In this document: in pieces, positions 60,871 through 64,000 of the stretch
How positions within the stretch are numbered: the first letter of the stretch is position 1
Layout: each line of letters begins with the position of its first letter
NCBI RefSeq assembly: GCF_025860405.1
Contig: NZ_CP063785.1
Span: 372,001 to 436,000 of the forward strand
Reading direction: 5' to 3'
Source: Tolypothrix sp. PCC 7712
GTDB lineage: Bacteria; Cyanobacteriota; Cyanobacteriia; Cyanobacteriales; Nostocaceae
DNA length: 64,000 nt
The notes under the pieces: model-generated
What the model saw: the letters and a program-made list of their open reading frames with translations, nothing else
Database searches by the model: none
What the model was told of the DNA's origin: nothing
Position numbers and translations under genes: made by a program

Positions 60871-61875
60871 ATGACAAGTAAGCCGGAACGCGTGGTACTA
60901 ATTGGAGTAGCTGGAGACTCTGGTTGCGGTAAATCTACGTTTTTGCGTCGTTTGATAGATTTGTTTGGTGAAGAATTAATGACAGTTATCTGTTTGGATG
61001 ACTATCATTCCCTAGATCGCAAACAGCGCAAAGAAACAGGAATCACCGCTCTTGATCCTAGGGCAAACAACTTTGATCTGATGTATGAGCAAATTAAAGC
61101 GCTCAAAAATGGTCAAGCAATTGATAAGCCGATTTATAACCACGAAACCGGCATGATCGATCCGCCAGAACGGATTGAGCCGAATCACATTGTAGTGGTG
61201 GAAGGGCTGCATCCTTTATACGACGAACGGGTGCGCGAGTTAATTGATTTCAGCGTTTATTTTGATATCAGCGACGAAGTCAAAATTGCTTGGAAAATTC
61301 AGCGCGATATGGCAGAAAGGGGCCATCGCTATGAAGATGTCTTAGCGCAAATCAATTCCCGTAAGCCTGACTTTGAAAAGTTCATTGAGCCACAAAGAGA
61401 ATTTGCTGATGTGGTTCTTCAAGTATTACCAACTAACTTAATCAAAAACGACACAGAGCGCAAAGTTCTGCGAGTCCGGATGCTTCAGCGCGAAGGTAAG
61501 GATGGCTTTGAGCCAACTTACCTGTTTGATGAAGGATCTACAATTCAATGGACTCCTTGCGGACGCAAGCTTACTTGTTCCTACCCTGGTATGCAACTGT
61601 ACTACGGTTCAGATGTTTACTATGGTCGTTACGTCTCAGTATTAGAAGTAGACGGTCAATTCGACAATTTAGAAGAAGTTATTTACATCGAAACCCATTT
61701 GAGTAACACATCCACCAAATACCAAGGTGAGATGACTCACTTGTTACTCCAGCACCGTGAGTATCCAGGTTCCAACAATGGAACTGGTTTATTCCAAGTG
61801 CTAACAGGCTTGAAAATGCGTGACGAGTACGAGCGTTTAACAGCAAAGGAAGCCAAATTAGCAGTTCAAGTTTAA
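60871..61875 (+). CDS. prk: Phosphoribulokinase
   Basis: Phosphorylates ribulose-5-phosphate to ribulose-1,5-bisphosphate with ATP, the Calvin-cycle step that feeds Rubisco. 334 residues, usual length. P-loop GDSGCGKST with Cys19, ICLDDYH with Cys41 (the thioredoxin-controlled disulfide pair), VVVEGLHPLYDERV, and a C-terminal pair Cys230/Cys236 in TPCGRKLTC that in cyanobacteria serves the GAPDH-CP12 complex. ATG at 60871 has GAGGAG about 5 nt upstream. It is monocistronic: a 1.2-kb region with a leader inverted repeat precedes it and a strong terminator follows. All residues known to be needed are present. Confidence 0.97.
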   Translation: MTSKPERVVLIGVAGDSGCGKSTFLRRLIDLFGEELMTVICLDDYHSLDRKQRKETGITALDPRANNFDLMYEQIKALKNGQAIDKPIYNHETGMIDPPERIEPNHIVVVEGLHPLYDERVRELIDFSVYFDISDEVKIAWKIQRDMAERGHRYEDVLAQINSRKPDFEKFIEPQREFADVVLQVLPTNLIKNDTERKVLRVRMLQREGKDGFEPTYLFDEGSTIQWTPCGRKLTCSYPGMQLYYGSDVYYGRYVSVLEVDGQFDNLEEVIYIETHLSNTSTKYQGEMTHLLLQHREYPGSNNGTGLFQVLTGLKMRDEYERLTAKEAKLAVQV

Positions 61876-61901
61876 AACAGCAGTGTTTGTGTCAAAGCTT
61901 T

Positions 61902-61932
61902 GGGGGATGCTTGAGGGTATCCCCCTTTTTTT
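61902..61932 (+). terminator. Rho-independent terminator of prk
   Basis: Stem GGGGGAT/ATCCCCC with a 10-nt loop, followed directly by seven T, 26 bp after the prk stop codon. Confidence 0.9.
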
Positions 61933-62112
61933 GTGTTGCTCAAAACATTTTAGCCACAAGAAATTATATTTTTTCTTCGCCCAACATTTAATACCAGTAT
62001 AGTTTTTTATAACTTAAGAAGACACTAACTATTTAATGTGTAAATATTGTTATGATTTCAGAAATTAGAGTAACTGAACTAAATCACTTGATTTAGTCAG
62101 CGAAGCACTCTT

Positions 62113-62131
62113 AAAAGGAGGAATGCCTTTG
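62113..62131 (+). promoter_or_regulatory. Strong ribosome binding site deciding the metK start
   Basis: AAAAGGAGG (62113-62121) lies one nt before ATG 62123, which is too close, but 7 nt before the in-frame TTG 62129. The TTG start gives [11 protein letters not shown], the usual N-terminus of cyanobacterial MetK. Confidence 0.65.
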
Positions 62132-63403
62132 TCTCGTCGATATTTATTTACCTCCGAGTCAGTTACCGAAGGACATCCAGATAAAATCTGCGATCAGATT
62201 TCTGATACGATTCTGGATGCATTACTGGCACAAGACCCCACTAGTCGTGTGGCGGCTGAGGTAGTTGTTAATACTGGCTTAGTGCTGATTACTGGAGAAA
62301 TCACCACTAAAGCCAATGTCAATTATGTCAATCTGGCTCGCCAAAAAATTGCGGAAATTGGTTATACCAATGCCGATAATGGCTTTTCAGCAAATAGTAC
62401 CAGTGTATTGGTAGCATTAGACGAGCAATCACCTGACATTGCCCAAGGTGTGAACACTGCTCACGAAACCCGCGAACAGGATAGTGAAGAACTATTCGAC
62501 AGCATCGGTGCAGGTGATCAAGGAATCATGTTTGGTTTTGCTTGTAACGAAACACCAGAACTGGTGCCTTTACCGATTTGTCTTGCTCATCGCATTGCTC
62601 GCCGCCTAGCAGCAGTTCGCAAAACAGGTGATTTATCTTACCTACGTCCCGACGGTAAAACCCAAGTTACTGTAATTTATGAAGATGGACGACCAGTAGG
62701 TATAGATACGATCCTGATTTCCACCCAACATACAGCCACTATTGGGGAAATCACTGATGAAGAAGCAGTCCAAGCCAAGATTAAACAAGACCTCTGGACA
62801 GCGGTAGTGGAACCTGTGTTTGGTGACATTGACATCAAGCCAGATTCACAGACACGCTTTTTAGTCAACCCCACCGGCAAATTTGTGATTGGTGGCCCTC
62901 AAGGCGACTCCGGTTTGACAGGACGGAAAATCATCGTTGACACCTACGGTGGTTATTCTCGACATGGAGGCGGTGCTTTCTCTGGTAAAGACCCCACCAA
63001 AGTAGACCGTTCTGCAGCTTATGCAGCTCGCTATGTAGCGAAAAACATTGTTGCTGCTGAGTTAGCAGAAAAATGTGAGGTACAGCTCAGTTATGCCATT
63101 GGCGTAGCTCGTCCTGTGAGCATTTTTCTAGACACCTTTGGGACTGGCAAAGTCGATGACAGTATCTTGTTGGAATTAGTCAAAAAGCATTTTGAACTAC
63201 GTCCTGCAGGAATTATCCATGCCTTTAATTTACGCAACCTACCAAATGAAAGAGGCGGACGTTTTTATCAGGACGTCGCGGCTTACGGTCATTTTGGGCG
63301 GAATGATTTAGACCTACCTTGGGAACGTACCGACAAGTCCGACTTGTTAAAGCAAGCTGTTAATGAGTCACTGACAGCCGCGATCGCCCAAGCACTGAAG
63401 TAA
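62129..63403 (+). CDS. metK: S-adenosylmethionine synthase
   Basis: Makes SAM from methionine and ATP; cytoplasmic and essential. 424 residues if translation begins at TTG 62129, as the spacing of the ribosome binding site suggests (ATG 62123 would add two residues). Motifs: [14 protein letters not shown] (ATP and metal), [26 protein letters not shown] with the GAGDQG loop, [31 protein letters not shown] (catalytic loop, K and D for phosphate and metal), and [10 protein letters not shown]. No SAM riboswitch is apparent in the ~190 bp upstream. The gene is monocistronic between the prk terminator and its own terminator. It links to hom and mtnA through methionine metabolism. Confidence 0.96.
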   Translation: MSRRYLFTSESVTEGHPDKICDQISDTILDALLAQDPTSRVAAEVVVNTGLVLITGEITTKANVNYVNLARQKIAEIGYTNADNGFSANSTSVLVALDEQSPDIAQGVNTAHETREQDSEELFDSIGAGDQGIMFGFACNETPELVPLPICLAHRIARRLAAVRKTGDLSYLRPDGKTQVTVIYEDGRPVGIDTILISTQHTATIGEITDEEAVQAKIKQDLWTAVVEPVFGDIDIKPDSQTRFLVNPTGKFVIGGPQGDSGLTGRKIIVDTYGGYSRHGGGAFSGKDPTKVDRSAAYAARYVAKNIVAAELAEKCEVQLSYAIGVARPVSIFLDTFGTGKVDDSILLELVKKHFELRPAGIIHAFNLRNLPNERGGRFYQDVAAYGHFGRNDLDLPWERTDKSDLLKQAVNESLTAAIAQALK

Positions 63404-63437
63404 ACTGGTGTAATATTCCAGAAAATTACTGAATTGA

Positions 63438-63480
63438 GGGGTATGAGTAAATTTTACGGGTTTACTCATACCCCTTTGTT
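63438..63480 (+). terminator. Terminator of metK
   Basis: Perfect 14-bp stem GGGGTATGAGTAAA/TTTACTCATACCCC with a 9-nt loop, then TTTGTTGTT. It begins 35 bp after the stop codon. Confidence 0.8.
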
Positions 63481-63482
63481 GT

Positions 63483-63712
63483 TGGGGATTGGGGATTGGG
63501 GATTGGGGATTGGGGATTGGGGAACTCGGGGCCCCCTCTGGGGATAAGGGGTAATGGGGATTGGGGAGATGAGGAGATAAGGAGATAAGGGGATTGGGGA
63601 ACTCGGGGCCCCCTCTGGGGATAAGGGGTAATGGGGATTGGGGAACTCGGGGCCCCCTCTGGGGATAAGGGGTAATGGGGATTGGGGAGATGAGGAGATA
63701 AGGGGATAAGGA
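63483..63712. repeat. Compound repeat: GGGGATT heptamers and three copies of a 44-bp G+C-rich unit
   Basis: GGGGATT runs about five times (63484-63518). Units beginning GGGGAACTCGGGGCCCCC start at 63519, 63596 and 63640; the last two are directly adjacent with period 44 bp, and each continues TCTGGGGATAAGGGG. GATGAGGAGATAAGG segments fill the gaps. Frames across it on the minus strand are repeat artefacts. Confidence 0.9.
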
Positions 63713-64000
63713 AAATAACTTTTAACTCCTGACTCAGCACTCAGCACTTCCCCATGCCCCATCTTGGAGAATCCATAAAATTGATGATAAGATTGGAAAA
63801 CAGTTAGCCTGCCAAAAAAGAGCAGTGGTTTTGATACTTTTTGGTGTAGGAAGCTGGTTTAAAATGCTTTATCCATGTTGATGGAAGCTAATTGAACGCA
63901 GAAGCAGGGTAAATTAGTTGCTGATATGCCGACTCAAGATAGCTGTAATCAACTCTTGTCGCAGTCAATCAATGGCAAAAATACGCTTAGAGGAGTGGAT
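63713..64000. other. Right end of window, no certain gene
   Basis: Unique DNA after the repeat block. Two plus-strand frames are still open at the edge, starting at ATG 63926 (MPTQDSCNQLL) and ATG 63972 (MAKIRLEEW); neither has a clear ribosome site and both are too short to identify. Confidence 0.3.

Noticed and set aside
61933..62112. SAM riboswitch upstream of metK
   Set aside because: No stems or conserved core of a known SAM riboswitch class could be drawn in this AT-rich leader.
63462..63762. Two minus-strand frames coding Pro/Ser/Ile repeats after metK
   Set aside because: They run over the repeat block and metK terminator; repeat artefacts.

Overview
The window is from a filamentous, probably heterocyst-forming cyanobacterium (Nostoc/Anabaena/Calothrix type). 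The evidence is a phycobilisome-linker ferredoxin-NADP reductase (petH), phosphoribulokinase (prk), a GUN4 protein, a xisH/xisI pair, many HIP1 octamers (GCGATCGC) and heptameric short tandem repeats (STRR) in the intergenic regions. No tRNA, rRNA, CRISPR array or transposase was seen.

Region 1 (1-46674, all minus strand) is the striking part. It is a tandem array of eight giant multi-domain signalling kinases of about 1800 residues, which I label A to H in the direction of transcription: A 41260-46674, B 35775-41180, C 30291-35699, D 24420-30215, E 18957-24365, F 13479-18881, G 7618-13402 (frameshifted into two reading frames) and H 1-3957 (cut by the window edge). Starts recur every ~5.48 kb. 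Each full copy has a Ser/Thr kinase domain, a STAND/MalT-like AAA NTPase, a ~700-residue helical/TPR-like region, a Ser-rich linker, a GAF domain and a C-terminal histidine kinase; D and G carry an extra PAS domain. The two ends are strongly conserved between copies while the middle falls into several divergent classes, so the genes are mosaics. C-terminal types run A(1) B(2) C(1) D(1+PAS) E(2) F(1) G(1+PAS), suggesting that a three-gene block was duplicated. A 17-bp motif sits 26-30 nt before the start of nine genes in the region. Between G and H lie a membrane hybrid histidine kinase (5434-7539) and a response-regulator/histidine-kinase protein (4089-5408).

Region 2 (46988-54237) holds an exported Mn-type superoxide dismutase, NADP-isocitrate dehydrogenase, GUN4, a sugar-type ABC ATPase, a decayed xisH with an intact xisI, a small lipoprotein and methylthioribose-1-phosphate isomerase (mtnA).

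Region 3 (54906-63403) holds a membrane protein of unknown function, homoserine dehydrogenase (hom), petH, prk and metK. hom, mtnA and metK belong to aspartate-family/methionine/SAM metabolism; petH and prk to photosynthetic electron flow and the Calvin cycle. Several starts are corrected on the basis of ribosome binding sites or family alignment (sodA, icd, mtnA, hom, petH, metK). Intergenic DNA here is rich in STRR heptamers and in a G+C-rich repeat built on GGGGAACTCGGGGCCCCC.
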